The notes: a model not told the origin generated them from the sequence alone. Positions 1 through 9,184 are shown, numbered from the stretch's first letter. The stretch is 42,113 nt of DNA from Bacteroidales bacterium (GCA_019429055.1 JAHYJP010000012.1:1-42113); one strand, 5' to 3'. Program-made: numbers and translations.

Positions 1-581
1 AAAAGGAACTGAATAAACCTGAAATAATTGATGTCATCTTTAAGATGTTCGCGAAAATAATTCATGGAATCATCTTTCTTCATTTTGATATCGTGCTCCC
101 ATTCGGTCCAGGCAATCCCTTTAAAGTGCTTTTTCAATGCCATGAAAAAAGCGTAATCCTCGAGCCATCTTTGATTTTTGCGACAGAAATTTTCAAACCG
201 GATATTTCTGAACTTGTTTTTATGGCTTTTATGATTTTCATAAGCCTTATGCAACAGTGGATATTTAATTTCATGCACCTTGCCGTAATCCACACTTTCA
301 TCATCAAAATAAATATTATCAGGAAGGTCTGATTTTTTCAGCAGCCCTTCTTCAGTAAGTTTATCCAGGTTAATTAAAAGAGGATTCCCGGCAAAAGCTG
401 AATAACACTGGTAGGGCGAATCACCATAGCCGGTATGTCCCAGGGGCAAAATCTGCCAGATCTTCTGTCCTGATTTTACAAGAAAATCCACAAAATCGTA
501 AGCTTCCCTGCCCATAGTGCCAATGCCATATTTACCTGGAAGTGATGTTATATGTAATAAAATTCCGCTACTCCTTTTCAT
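1..581 (-). CDS. malQ: 4-alpha-glucanotransferase (GH77), N-terminal part, cut by window edge
   Basis: This open frame starts at ATG 581 on the minus strand and runs off the left edge, giving about 193 residues. The N-terminus reads MKRSSGILLHITSLPGKYGI, and KIWQILPLGHTGYGDSPYQ follows at about residues 40-60. Both are hallmarks of the start of the GH77 catalytic barrel; the family disproportionates maltodextrins by transferring alpha-1,4-glucan segments, and acts in the cytoplasm. The protein starts directly in the GH77 domain, so it is the short bacterial MalQ type and not the longer form with N-terminal starch-binding domains. The MFS sugar transporter gene lies 134 bp upstream on the same strand, so the pair probably imports and processes maltose or maltodextrin. 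The catalytic acids lie beyond the window and cannot be checked. Confidence 0.93.
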   Translation of the reverse strand, partial: MKRSSGILLHITSLPGKYGIGTMGREAYDFVDFLVKSGQKIWQILPLGHTGYGDSPYQCYSAFAGNPLLINLDKLTEEGLLKKSDLPDNIYFDDESVDYGKVHEIKYPLLHKAYENHKSHKNKFRNIRFENFCRKNQRWLEDYAFFMALKKHFKGIAWTEWEHDIKMKKDDSMNYFREHLKDDINYFRFIQFL

Positions 582-715
582 TCAGAAATTATTTTAATGA
601 GTTTATTGGTCAAATGGAGAATCCATAATCATAAATTACAATCATTTAATTGGCGCCAGGCCAATAACTGGTATTCCATTGCTCAGTATTTATTTGCTGG
701 AAAAAAATAATTGGA

Positions 716-2500
716 TCAAACGCCAGCATCCAACTCCTTATAACGTTTTTTAATCAATTCCTCATCGGGATCATGTACCACAAATATCATCATAATAGCA
801 CCGATGAACAATGAAACACCACCAAAAACCAACCCGTAAATAGGTTGCCCCTTGGCCACAATACTTATGAAAGATCCTAAAACACTGGCTGCAACAATCT
901 GAGGCATAACAATAAAAACATTGAACAACCCCATGTAAGTTCCCATTTTATGGGATGGCAACGAGCCTGTAAGGATGGCATAAGGCATGGCGAGGATGCT
1001 GGCCCATGCAATACCTACACCCACCATCGATGCAATGATCCATGTGGGATTGGGAACAATAAGTATGGATAAATAGCCCAGAGAACCCATGGTAAGTGCC
1101 ATGGCATGAGTATATCTGCGGTTGGTCCAGCGAGCAAGGAAAGGAATAAGAAACGCAAACAATGCAGCAATACCATTATAAATGGCAAAGGAGAACCCTA
1201 CCCAGTTGGCACCTCGGTTATACTCTTCTTCTACATGGAGCAATTGCTGCTGAACAGTTGCCGGAATAAACAGATCATCCCTGAACCTCTGGAAAAATCG
1301 TACAACACGCATAGAAATCACCACCTCGGATTTTCCTTCCTGGATTTGCTCGACATAAAAATCCAGATCTTTTTGAATGGATTCAGCTCTTTCCTGCACA
1401 TCATGATCAGTAATAAATTCAACCTGGTCCATTGATTGCACAAGAGTCATAATATCTGCCTGCGAAAGCTTCATGTCGTAATGGTGACTGGTAATACCGG
1501 GTGTGGCAAAAGTCCAGAGTGTAAAAAGACCCACCCAGGAAAAAAACTGTACAACGGCAAGCTGCCCCATGGTTTTAGGCATTCTGAAAAGGTCATTTAA
1601 TACAACTACAAAGCCATTGTCGGTTTTATTCCTGCGAATCAACTGGCCGGCAATAAACTGAATGACTCCAAAAGCCATAAATCCCACTCCGAGAATGTAA
1701 AGATCAGCACGCACAAAATCATACCGGGCAACAAGGAAAGTAAGAATTGCTCCCAGGATGATCCAGTAAACTGAAGGATTGCTGAATCTGTGATAGGGCA
1801 GAATTTCGCTTGATTTGTGGTCTTCCTTAACTCTGTCTGCGCCTTTTTCCAGTTCTTCGAATTCCTTAAGTTGCTCGGGGGTATATTCTTTGGTTCGGGT
1901 TACTGTTACCAGAATGGCACCCAGCAACACAGCACCACCAATAAGGAATGAGATCGTTACAGATGGTGGTACTTTACCATCGGGTGAGATATTGGCTACA
2001 CTGAGCACATTGGTAAGAAACCATGGCAAAATGGATGCAACAATTGAACCGGTGCCGATAAAAAAACTCTGCATAGCAAAACCCCTGTTTCGCTGTTCGG
2101 GGGGCAGCATGTCGCCCACAAAAGCCCTGAATGGCTCCATGCACATATCGATGCTGGCTCCCAGTATCCAGAAAATCCCTACTGCAATCCACAGCAAAGG
2201 AGCATTGGGTAGAAGCACCAGTGCGATGGATGCACCAATAGCTCCAAACAGAAAGAATGGCCTTCGGCGTCCGAGACGCGTCCATGTGTTATCGCTCATA
2301 TAACCCACAATGGGTTGTATGATTAGCCCGGTTACAGGCGCCGCAATCCATAGGATGGGAATAGCTTCTACCTGTGCACCGAGAGTTTCAAAAATTCTGC
2401 TGACATTGGCATTCTGAAGCGCAAATCCGAACTGAATTCCAAGGAAACCAAAACTCATGTTCCATATCTGCCAAAAGCTCAAACGGGGTCTGGTCTTCAT
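716..2500 (-). CDS. MFS transporter, SLC45/GPH-like, probable maltose/maltodextrin importer
   Basis: The 594-residue protein has about 12 hydrophobic segments. After TM2 it has the loop motif RLGRRRPFF (residues 75-83), typical of the glycoside-pentoside-hexuronide/SLC45 branch of MFS sugar symporters. The next part (MCMEPFRAFVGDMLP, residues 119-133) also fits that branch. The family imports sugars, often disaccharides, with protons. The malQ gene directly downstream suggests a maltose-type substrate; this is inference. Relatives are usually about 450-500 residues. The extra length is mainly a charged, helical stretch at about residues 341-430, between the segment ending FATPGITSHHYD and the one starting ANWVGFSFAIYN. 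Start is ATG 2500. A TTTG-N18-TAATTTTG promoter candidate lies about 100 bp upstream. Confidence 0.9.
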   Translation of the reverse strand: MKTRPRLSFWQIWNMSFGFLGIQFGFALQNANVSRIFETLGAQVEAIPILWIAAPVTGLIIQPIVGYMSDNTWTRLGRRRPFFLFGAIGASIALVLLPNAPLLWIAVGIFWILGASIDMCMEPFRAFVGDMLPPEQRNRGFAMQSFFIGTGSIVASILPWFLTNVLSVANISPDGKVPPSVTISFLIGGAVLLGAILVTVTRTKEYTPEQLKEFEELEKGADRVKEDHKSSEILPYHRFSNPSVYWIILGAILTFLVARYDFVRADLYILGVGFMAFGVIQFIAGQLIRRNKTDNGFVVVLNDLFRMPKTMGQLAVVQFFSWVGLFTLWTFATPGITSHHYDMKLSQADIMTLVQSMDQVEFITDHDVQERAESIQKDLDFYVEQIQEGKSEVVISMRVVRFFQRFRDDLFIPATVQQQLLHVEEEYNRGANWVGFSFAIYNGIAALFAFLIPFLARWTNRRYTHAMALTMGSLGYLSILIVPNPTWIIASMVGVGIAWASILAMPYAILTGSLPSHKMGTYMGLFNVFIVMPQIVAASVLGSFISIVAKGQPIYGLVFGGVSLFIGAIMMIFVVHDPDEELIKKRYKELDAGV

Positions 2501-2600
2501 TATCTTAAAATAAAAATTAATTAATCCTTTAATTCCAAAATTACCGGTAAAAAAACAACCGGATCATCTTTATAATGAATCGGGAAAAGAAAAAGAGTTT

Positions 2601-2630
2601 CAAAATTAATGGTTTTTTTCAGCGCCCAAA
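2601..2630 (-). promoter_or_regulatory. Candidate Bacteroidota promoter for the MFS-malQ unit
   Basis: Read on the minus strand, TTTG (2630-2627) is followed after 18 bases by TAATTTTG (2608-2601). This matches the Bacteroidota primary-sigma pattern, TTTG then TAnnTTTG about 19-21 bases later, with a slightly short spacer. The implied transcript leader is about 95 bases. Pattern match only. Confidence 0.4.
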
Positions 2631-2718
2631 AAAATATGTAAATTCTTTTGGTTTTTTTTCAAAAGAATGTCTGGCTTCTGAAAAAAAGATGTGGTAAAAA
2701 GGATTTTAGGCAGTCATA

Positions 2719-4197
2719 CTAAATTGGAGCAATCAAATGCAGGAAAACTCCCACATCCCCATGGCGATTTAGGGAAAACTCCGTACGGAAAACTTTATCG
2801 TAATAAGTTACCAGGTCAAGGCCTATGCCGCTTCCGCCCAGGAAAGTATTAGAGTAAGGATTTCCCTTGAAAAAGTAAGTGTCGCGAACATACCCGATAT
2901 CGGTAAAGAAGTTAACATACAGTGCATAATGAATCAGTGAAAACTTCTCATTATTGATAAAACCTATACGGGTTACAGTATTGGGTATCAATGCATATTT
3001 AAAATTAGATTTCAATACTCCAAAGTGTTGACCATCAATCACGTAATTCTCGTACCCACGCACAATATCACCCCTGAAACCTAAACCTTGCTGCAGGTAA
3101 TAGGGCTGAAAATCACCAAAAGAAACCTTGGCATTGATACCTGCTGCAAAAAACCATCTCGGATGCAACTCCCAGAACCTGCGGATGGAAGTTTCGGCAG
3201 TGGTCATATCCATTTTTTCATTCCGGAGCAAGCCTAGTCCCTGTCTTAAAAGTCTGATATCAAAATAATAACCTCGCAAAGGATAAGCCCTGATATCCCT
3301 ATGATCTTTCCTGAATTCATACCCCAGGGAGAAGAAAGGGGCACGGGTTTCTGAACCGGGAGAAAACTGGGGATTCAAAACCAGCAGTGAATCTGCAAAA
3401 CGGTATCGATTGTATCCTAAACTGAAATTATGGGTGTGATGAATTCCCTGACGATAAAACACCCTTGTATGGGCATAAAAATGATTCAAAGCATTTACTC
3501 CATCTTCCGAATAAAAAACCTGTGTATTACCCTGGGTCATATACTCCAGCTCATTTCGCAGATTTAACCCCACACTGAACCCCAGACCCAGTTTCTGAGC
3601 CTGATTGATGTAGGGTATAGTGTAATTAATGCTGTAATTTTGCCTGTAACCTGCCCGGGCAAGAATACTAACTCTTTCCATACGACCCCTGAAATTTTCC
3701 TTTACAATGTAGGCTCCGTAATTGGTTCTGTGGAATGAGGGGCTGCTGATCCAGTCATTCAGATTTCGTTCTGCAATTTCAAAAATCGGGAAGGGCCATA
3801 TGTACCAACGTTCAACAAAAGTAAATTTTACATTAGCCGCGGGCAGAAAGTCATGCACAAAAAGGGAAACATCAACAAAATTGAACAGGGATGTATTGAG
3901 CAGATTTTCACGGCTTTGCTGAAGCAACCGGGCCAGTTCGTCCTTCCTTATAGTATCGCCCGGCGAAAAAACCAACTCGCGCTGAAGAATATGGTGCCGT
4001 GTAGATTCATTGCCCTCAAACTCAACCTGCTTTATTACAAGATAATCTGCAGCTACAAGATCGTCAGGAATGGTTTCCTTAAACTCATGACGTTTCATAA
4101 AAGATCCATGCTCAAGGGCTGCAATATGCACCTGAGAATAAAGACCGGTTATACTTAACCCGACCCATAAAAATAAAAAGATGGCCCGGTTGATCAT
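2719..4197 (-). CDS. BamA/TamA-like outer-membrane protein with one POTRA domain
   Basis: From ATG 4197 the product is 492 residues with a signal peptide (MINRAIFLFLWVGLSITG, then YSQ). An in-frame TTG at 4221 would add eight residues (KKTKN) and overlap the upstream stop codon as TTGA, so the start is uncertain. A single POTRA-like unit follows (VIKQVEFEGNESTRHHILQR ... GDTIRKDELARLLQQSRENL). The rest is rich in alternating aromatic beta strands and resembles the bacterial surface antigen (D15) barrel. The family inserts or translocates outer-membrane proteins. True BamA has five POTRAs and is longer, so this is an accessory homologue of unknown client. It follows the CBS-domain gene closely and is probably cotranscribed with it. 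Confidence 0.82.
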   Translation of the reverse strand: MINRAIFLFLWVGLSITGLYSQVHIAALEHGSFMKRHEFKETIPDDLVAADYLVIKQVEFEGNESTRHHILQRELVFSPGDTIRKDELARLLQQSRENLLNTSLFNFVDVSLFVHDFLPAANVKFTFVERWYIWPFPIFEIAERNLNDWISSPSFHRTNYGAYIVKENFRGRMERVSILARAGYRQNYSINYTIPYINQAQKLGLGFSVGLNLRNELEYMTQGNTQVFYSEDGVNALNHFYAHTRVFYRQGIHHTHNFSLGYNRYRFADSLLVLNPQFSPGSETRAPFFSLGYEFRKDHRDIRAYPLRGYYFDIRLLRQGLGLLRNEKMDMTTAETSIRRFWELHPRWFFAAGINAKVSFGDFQPYYLQQGLGFRGDIVRGYENYVIDGQHFGVLKSNFKYALIPNTVTRIGFINNEKFSLIHYALYVNFFTDIGYVRDTYFFKGNPYSNTFLGGSGIGLDLVTYYDKVFRTEFSLNRHGDVGVFLHLIAPI

Positions 4198-4217
4198 GAG
4201 GGTGTTTTTGGTTTTTT

Positions 4218-4883
4218 TCAAATGTTCAGATAATTCATAAGCGAGCCAAACCGCTCCTTCAATAAATCATCATAATTGTTTTCTTCAGAAAAAGAAGCCA
4301 TTATCTGGTAATCATAACGGTTGAATGTCTGCAGAACAGGCGAAACATCTATTTTGTTAAGCTTAAGAGTTACTTCAATCATATTACTTTCATTGAAGGT
4401 ACGCAAGTTACTGCTGAGAATTTTAGCATCGTTCGACTCAACGATCCGCGATATTTCATGCAATGAATAATCAGCAATATTCATCTGAAGTACTATAATA
4501 CCTCCAGGTTGGTCAATCGAACCTACTTGCGAAAACTCTTTAAGTAAACGCGATTGGGTTATACAACCCAGATAGTTTTCATGTTCATCAAGCACAGGCA
4601 CCAATGTCAACTCCAAGGTTGCCATAATGCGAATTACTTCAAAAAGGTGCTGGTCAAAATACGCGTAGGGCCTTACCAGAGAAAGCTGATAACCGCCCAG
4701 TGGTTCATCAGGGTTATTTAATTCGTAAATATCCTTCTCAGAAACCAGGCCCAGAAAATTCTCATTGTTCACTATAGGCAAATGAGATACACGCAATTCG
4801 TCCATCCAGCTCAGAGCTGTATTGCCTGTATCGGATGTACGTAAGGGCATAATTAATTCACTAATAAGTTCATTTGCCAGCAT
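4218..4883 (-). CDS. CBS-pair protein with C-terminal ACT-like domain
   Basis: The 221-residue protein lacks a signal peptide and should be cytoplasmic. Residues about 1-125 hold two CBS motifs: the first contains VSHLPIVNNENFLGLVSEKD, the second LTLVPVLDEHENYLGCIT. CBS pairs bind adenosine nucleotides and act as energy or ligand sensors. Residues about 135-215 (GIIVLQMNIADYSLHEISRI onward) resemble an ACT-like fold, so a ligand-regulated role is likely. No catalytic domain is visible. It is divergent from pdxJ and upstream of the POTRA/barrel gene, with which it nearly or actually overlaps. In some Bacteroidota, as I recall, such a gene sits beside NAD kinase; none is visible here. Confidence 0.85.
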   Translation of the reverse strand: MLANELISELIMPLRTSDTGNTALSWMDELRVSHLPIVNNENFLGLVSEKDIYELNNPDEPLGGYQLSLVRPYAYFDQHLFEVIRIMATLELTLVPVLDEHENYLGCITQSRLLKEFSQVGSIDQPGGIIVLQMNIADYSLHEISRIVESNDAKILSSNLRTFNESNMIEVTLKLNKIDVSPVLQTFNRYDYQIMASFSEENNYDDLLKERFGSLMNYLNI

Positions 4884-4901
4884 AGCACTATGTTTTGTCT
4901 A

Positions 4902-4909
4902 CAAATTTA
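4902..4909 (-). promoter_or_regulatory. Candidate -7 box upstream of the CBS-domain gene
   Basis: Minus-strand TAAATTTG, a full match to TAnnTTTG, lies 18 bases upstream of ATG 4883. No TTG/TTTG is seen at the expected distance for the -33 box, so this is a half-supported promoter. Confidence 0.3.
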
Positions 4910-5115
4910 ATTATTTTGTTTGTACTTTTAAGATTCTGCGCGCTTTTTTGTGTTAAAATTCGTTTACTTCAAATCCTTTAATACAAAACTATTTCTTTTT
5001 GTTCAGATAATTATTACGAATTTTGTAATTGTAAAAGTTAAAAATTGCTGTGATAATAAAATTGAAATCAGCATTTTAACATTTCAGTTTCATTGTATTT
5101 TTAAATAACGTTGAT

Positions 5116-5835
5116 ATGACCCGCTTAAGTGTAAATATAAACAAAATTGCAACCATTCGCAATGCCCGGGGAGGCAATATTCCTGATGTTGTAAAAGCAG
5201 CCATTGACTGCGAAAGGTTTGGGGCACAAGGAATTACCGTACACCCTCGCCCCGATGAGCGACACATCCGCCGTAAGGACGTTTACGACCTGAAACCATT
5301 GATCACAACTGAGTTCAATATTGAAGGTTATCCCACCCGAAAATTTATCAACATGGTTATTGAAGTGCAGCCTGACCAGGTAACTCTTGTACCCGATCCA
5401 CCCAATGCCTTGACATCAAGTGCGGGTTGGGATACTATAAGGCATTTTGATTTCCTGAAGGATGTGATTGCAGAATTTCATGCCGGCAATATAAGAACTT
5501 CCATCTTTATTGAAACAGATCCTGACCTCATTTTTAAAGCCGCCGAACTGGGTACCGACCGGGTAGAGCTTTACACCGAACCTTATGCCAGTCAATTCCT
5601 GAAAAACAAGGAAAAAGCCATTGAACCCTTTATCTTAGCTGCAAAGGCTGCCGTTGAAGCCGGACTGGGTCTGAATGCAGGACACGACCTTAACCTCGAT
5701 AATCTGAAATACTTCGCTCAAAATATTCCCGGGTTACTGGAAGTTTCCATCGGCCATGCACTTATTTCCGATGCATTGTATTTTGGGCTGGAAAATACCA
5801 TTCAGATGTATCTGAGGGAATTGAAAGTAAAATAA
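5116..5835 (+). CDS. pdxJ: Pyridoxine 5'-phosphate synthase
   Basis: The product is 239 residues, the normal PdxJ length. PdxJ condenses 1-deoxyxylulose 5-phosphate with 3-amino-2-oxopropyl phosphate to make pyridoxine 5'-phosphate, in the DXP-dependent vitamin B6 pathway in the cytoplasm. Family signatures include the N-terminal [16 protein letters not shown], the loop [13 protein letters not shown] at about residues 40-52, VTLVPDPP at about 95-102, and the phosphate-loop region [15 protein letters not shown] near residue 190. Start ATG 5116 is chosen because it gives the canonical N-terminus. The gene is divergent from the CBS-domain gene with about 230 bp between them. No other vitamin B6 gene is visible. 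Confidence 0.97.
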   Translation: MTRLSVNINKIATIRNARGGNIPDVVKAAIDCERFGAQGITVHPRPDERHIRRKDVYDLKPLITTEFNIEGYPTRKFINMVIEVQPDQVTLVPDPPNALTSSAGWDTIRHFDFLKDVIAEFHAGNIRTSIFIETDPDLIFKAAELGTDRVELYTEPYASQFLKNKEKAIEPFILAAKAAVEAGLGLNAGHDLNLDNLKYFAQNIPGLLEVSIGHALISDALYFGLENTIQMYLRELKVK

Positions 5836-5850
5836 GGATGCTGGTTTAGG

Positions 5851-5877
5851 GGTTGAGAAGTTGAGAAGTTGGGAGAA
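5851..5877 (+). repeat. Short direct repeat after pdxJ
   Basis: The octamer GTTGAGAA occurs twice back to back and is followed by a third degenerate unit, GTTGGGAGAAG, in the pdxJ-esterase gap. It is too short and imperfect to assign a role. Such tracts occur in Bacteroidota intergenic DNA. Confidence 0.4.
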
Positions 5878-5955
5878 GACTGATCTTTATTGCCGAGATT
5901 AAACTTCATTCTTTTTCGGTTGTTAATTCAGCATGTTTCAATTTAATTTTTCGTC

Positions 5956-6723
5956 ATGGAATTAAACTATCAGCATGAGGGCTCAGGCCATCCGCTTATT
6001 ATTTTACATGGACTTTTCGGGATGCTTGACAACTGGATCAGTCTATCGCGCAAACTGGCTGAAAATTTTTCAGTTTATACCGTTGACCAGCGAAATCATG
6101 GTCGCTCACAAAAGCACATTGTTTTTAACTATCATGCCATGGTTGACGATCTGCTGGAATTCATGGAAACCCATGAATTAGAGAGTGCCTTTCTGCTGGG
6201 CCACAGCATGGGAGGCAAAACAGTCATGCAGTTCAGCTTTGATTACCCCGAAAAGGTTGATAAACTTATCGTGGCTGATATAAGCCCCGAAGAATACAAT
6301 CACAATCACGACCGACTTATAGAGGCTATGCTGTCGGTTGACCTTTCAAAATATAGCTCACGTTCGGAAGTTGACAAAGACCTGAAAGAAAAGATTGACA
6401 ATCCACGTATCCGGCAGTTCCTTCTTAAAAATCTTTACTGGAAAGACCGCTCCTCCCTGGGCTGGAAAACCAATCTTGAAGTGATACAGGAAAACCTTCC
6501 TGAGATTTTCAGAGCACTGGATTCTGAGCATCCCTTTAAAAAACCCACTCTCTTCATAAGGGGCGCTGAAAGCAACTACATTACCGATTTACACATACCA
6601 CGGATTAAAGAACTTTTTCCCAATTCAGAAATCGGAACCATCGATGATGCTTCACATTGGTTGCATGCCGAAAAACCCGATGAGTTTTTAAAGATCACCG
6701 AAAGGTTCCTTAAAAACAAATAA
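5956..6723 (+). CDS. Alpha/beta-hydrolase, YbfF-type esterase
   Basis: The 255-residue cytoplasmic protein has the order expected of a compact alpha/beta-hydrolase. An oxyanion-hole HGLFG and then DNW lie at about residues 18-27. DQRNHGRS lies at about 44-51. The nucleophile elbow GHSMGG has Ser84, and the catalytic His234 lies in DDASHWLH. DNW plus DQRNHGRS is characteristic of the YbfF branch, whose members hydrolyse short acyl esters, including acyl-CoA thioesters and palmitoyl substrates in E. coli. The true substrate here is unknown. It lies 120 bp after pdxJ, so readthrough is possible, but no functional link is apparent. Confidence 0.92.
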   Translation: MELNYQHEGSGHPLIILHGLFGMLDNWISLSRKLAENFSVYTVDQRNHGRSQKHIVFNYHAMVDDLLEFMETHELESAFLLGHSMGGKTVMQFSFDYPEKVDKLIVADISPEEYNHNHDRLIEAMLSVDLSKYSSRSEVDKDLKEKIDNPRIRQFLLKNLYWKDRSSLGWKTNLEVIQENLPEIFRALDSEHPFKKPTLFIRGAESNYITDLHIPRIKELFPNSEIGTIDDASHWLHAEKPDEFLKITERFLKNK

Positions 6724-6943
6724 TCAGAACATTAAAAAAATCAGGTGCTGGTTATTCCTGCATAGAAACAATTTCATAAAAAAATCAAAATCGCTGCTTT
6801 TTCTTGCAAATCAGTGAGTATTGGTTTTTCTTTGCTATTCAACAATCATTTAAAATCATTTTATTAACTGCATCAACGCTTTTGCCAATTAGTCCGACGA
6901 ATCAGTAGTCCAATAATATTCTAATCCCTAACAACTTAAAATT

Positions 6944-8974
6944 ATGAACAAGTTAAAAAGTTTGGTTACGCTTTTCTTTTTATTTGCTGCATTATTCTCC
7001 TTTGCGCAGAAAGAAATTTTTACTGCCGAAAAAATGTGGCAAATGGAAAGAGTGGGCGGCTTTGATGTTTCGCCCGACGGAACAAAAGCCGTTTTTCCGG
7101 TTACAAAATACGATATTGAGAAAAACTCGTCTACCACTGATCTTTACCTGCTTCATATTGAAGAGGGAACAACACGCCAGCTCACATTTTCAGGAAAGGA
7201 AGGTTCGCCGGTGTGGAGCCCCAATGGTGAAAAAATTGCTTTTGTTTCACGCAGACATGACGGCCCCGGACAGATTTACATTCTTAATCTGAAGGGTGGC
7301 GAAGCCCAAAAAATAACCGATCTGCCTGTGGGTGTATTTTCTATAAAGTGGTTCACCACCGGCGACCGCATTGCTTTTGGCGCCAATATCCTGCCCGAAT
7401 ATGAAGGTGATTTTGACAAGCTCAAAAAGCTGATGGAAGAAAAAAGAAACAGCAAGGTAACAGCCAAAGTAACTGAAAACACTATGTATCGTTTCTGGGA
7501 CCGGTGGCTTACCGATGGTTATTACCCCAGGCTTTTCAGTGTGGATGTTAACAGCAAAGAGGTTATTGATCTTATGCCCAACACTGCCAATTATTTCAAT
7601 ATGATGGGCGGGGTTTCCTATAGTATCTCTCCTGATGGCAGAGAAATAGCAGTCAGCATGAATTCAACAGAACCACCTTACGACAATACCAACAATGCAA
7701 TCTTTCTGCTTCCCACCGATGGCAGTGGCCGAATGACCAACATAACTGCCGACAATCCGGCCAATGATGTAAATCCTGTTTACAGTCCTGACGGAAATTA
7801 TATCCTTTACGGGAAACAAAATATTTATCACTTCTATGCTGATAAGGTTGAAATGGTAAAATACAATCGTAATAATCAGAACTTTACCAATCTTACTTCT
7901 GACATTGACCTTTCCTGCTCCAACTGGATCTGGTCGCCCGATGGCCGTACCATATACTTCCATGCTGGGCACAATGCAAGGAATGCTATTTTCAGTATTT
8001 CGGCCAATGGTGGCCAGCATACCCAAATTTTCGGGGAAGGCACCAACGGAAACGTTAGTATTGCCGGAAGTCGTGGGAGAGATCTTCTTTTCACTCATCA
8101 CAACCTTAACCAACCTGCCGAAATTTACAAAATTGACAATCGCGGTCGCAATCTTACACAGCTTACCCGATTTAACGAAGAACGCCTGACTGATGTTAAA
8201 TTCGGACGCGTTGAGGATGTAACATACAAAGGTGCTGATGGTGCCGATGTGCAAATGTTTATTGTTTACCCGCCTGATTTCGACCCTAATAAGAAATATC
8301 CGCTTGTTCTTATGATCCATGGCGGACCCCACGGTACATTTGGTGACTTTTGGCACTATCGCTGGAATGCACACCTTTTTGCGGCTCCCGGTTATGTTGT
8401 GGCTATGCCCAACTTCCATGGTTCCACAAGCTTCGGACAAGATTTTGCCATCTCTATTCACGGCGAGCACGCCAATAAACCCTTTCGTGATATCATGAAA
8501 GGAACCGACTTCATGATTGAACGTGGTTATATTGATGAAACCCGTATGGCTGCCACCGGTGGCAGCTACGGTGGTTATATGGTAAGCTGGATCGCCGGAC
8601 ACACCGACAGGTATGCCGCACTGGTAAATCATGCAGGTGTTTACGATCTGCACCTGCAGTTTGCTTCTGACTATGCCGGAAACAGGGGTTATCAGTATGG
8701 AGGTACTCCATGGGAGAATTTCGATATACTCAACTCACAAAACCCATCTCAATTTGCCCACAATTTCAAAACACCCATGCTGGTAATTCATGGTGAAGGA
8801 GATTACAGGGTACCTGTTGCGCATGGATTTCTGGTTTACGGTATTTACAAATCCATGGGACTGGAGGCCCGCCTGGTTTATTACCCCGATGAAAACCACT
8901 GGATCCTCACACCGCAGAACTCCATTTACTGGTATGAAGAGCTTCATAACTGGCTGGAGAGGTATCTGAAATAG
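6944..8974 (+). CDS. Secreted S9-family oligopeptidase (acylaminoacyl-peptidase/DPP-like)
   Basis: The 676-residue protein starts with a signal peptide (MNKLKSLVTLFFLFAALFSF, then AQ). Residues about 35-410 are a beta-propeller of PD40/TolB-like repeats, seen as recurring SPDG, SPNGEKIAF and YSPDGNYILY motifs. The C-terminal third is the prolyl-oligopeptidase catalytic domain. It contains PLVLMIHGGPHG, the nucleophile in GGSYGGY (Ser541), Asp620 in GEGDYRVP and His652 in DENHWI, a complete triad in the usual order. S9 enzymes cleave short peptides or remove N-terminal di- or acyl-aminoacyl residues; here the site is presumably the periplasm. Exact specificity cannot be read. It has about 220 bp of upstream DNA and appears monocistronic. 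Confidence 0.94.
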   Translation: MNKLKSLVTLFFLFAALFSFAQKEIFTAEKMWQMERVGGFDVSPDGTKAVFPVTKYDIEKNSSTTDLYLLHIEEGTTRQLTFSGKEGSPVWSPNGEKIAFVSRRHDGPGQIYILNLKGGEAQKITDLPVGVFSIKWFTTGDRIAFGANILPEYEGDFDKLKKLMEEKRNSKVTAKVTENTMYRFWDRWLTDGYYPRLFSVDVNSKEVIDLMPNTANYFNMMGGVSYSISPDGREIAVSMNSTEPPYDNTNNAIFLLPTDGSGRMTNITADNPANDVNPVYSPDGNYILYGKQNIYHFYADKVEMVKYNRNNQNFTNLTSDIDLSCSNWIWSPDGRTIYFHAGHNARNAIFSISANGGQHTQIFGEGTNGNVSIAGSRGRDLLFTHHNLNQPAEIYKIDNRGRNLTQLTRFNEERLTDVKFGRVEDVTYKGADGADVQMFIVYPPDFDPNKKYPLVLMIHGGPHGTFGDFWHYRWNAHLFAAPGYVVAMPNFHGSTSFGQDFAISIHGEHANKPFRDIMKGTDFMIERGYIDETRMAATGGSYGGYMVSWIAGHTDRYAALVNHAGVYDLHLQFASDYAGNRGYQYGGTPWENFDILNSQNPSQFAHNFKTPMLVIHGEGDYRVPVAHGFLVYGIYKSMGLEARLVYYPDENHWILTPQNSIYWYEELHNWLERYLK

Positions 8975-8990
8975 AGAAATGATTTAATGA

Positions 8991-9047
8991 AACTTACATG
9001 AGTACCGCGCTCACAAAAGATAAAGGATAAGGTCATTCATGTAAGTT
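8991..9047. repeat. Inverted repeat downstream of the S9 peptidase gene
   Basis: AACTTACATGA (8991-9001) is perfectly inverted as TCATGTAAGTT (9037-9047), and a few further imperfect pairs extend inward. The 35-base spacer is followed by a second cluster of nested GAGCT/AGCTC palindromes at about 9060-9091. It could be an mRNA hairpin or the remnant of a small palindromic element. No T-tract follows, so it is not a classical terminator. Confidence 0.5.
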
Positions 9048-9123
9048 CCATCTGACCAACCGAGCTTGAAAAGCGAGCTCAGCGAAGCTAATAACTTAAA
9101 CTAATTTTATCCAGATGAAATAC

Positions 9124-9160
9124 AGAAAGGCTGCATTCACTAAAAATTGCAGCCTTTCTT
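9124..9160. terminator. Bidirectional intrinsic terminator between the S9 peptidase and TonB genes
   Basis: AGAAAGGCTGCA (9124-9135) pairs perfectly with TGCAGCCTTTCT (9148-9159) around a 12-base loop. The 12-bp stem sits between converging genes, and short T/A-rich stretches flank it on both sides, so it may stop transcription from both. Confidence 0.7.
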
Positions 9161-9184
9161 AATTTAAACTATGAAGAACTTAAA

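Noticed and set aside
45-332. Plus-strand open frame at the left edge
   Set aside because: The minus strand here encodes the GH77 N-terminus without interruption, which explains the sequence better.
1815-2303. Plus-strand open frame (162 codons) inside the MFS transporter gene
   Set aside because: Antisense shadow of conserved transporter sequence; no domain or signal.
7664-8653. Long open frame (329 codons) on the minus strand inside the S9 peptidase gene
   Set aside because: It lies wholly antisense to a well-supported enzyme with a complete catalytic triad. Its translation has no recognisable domain and odd composition.
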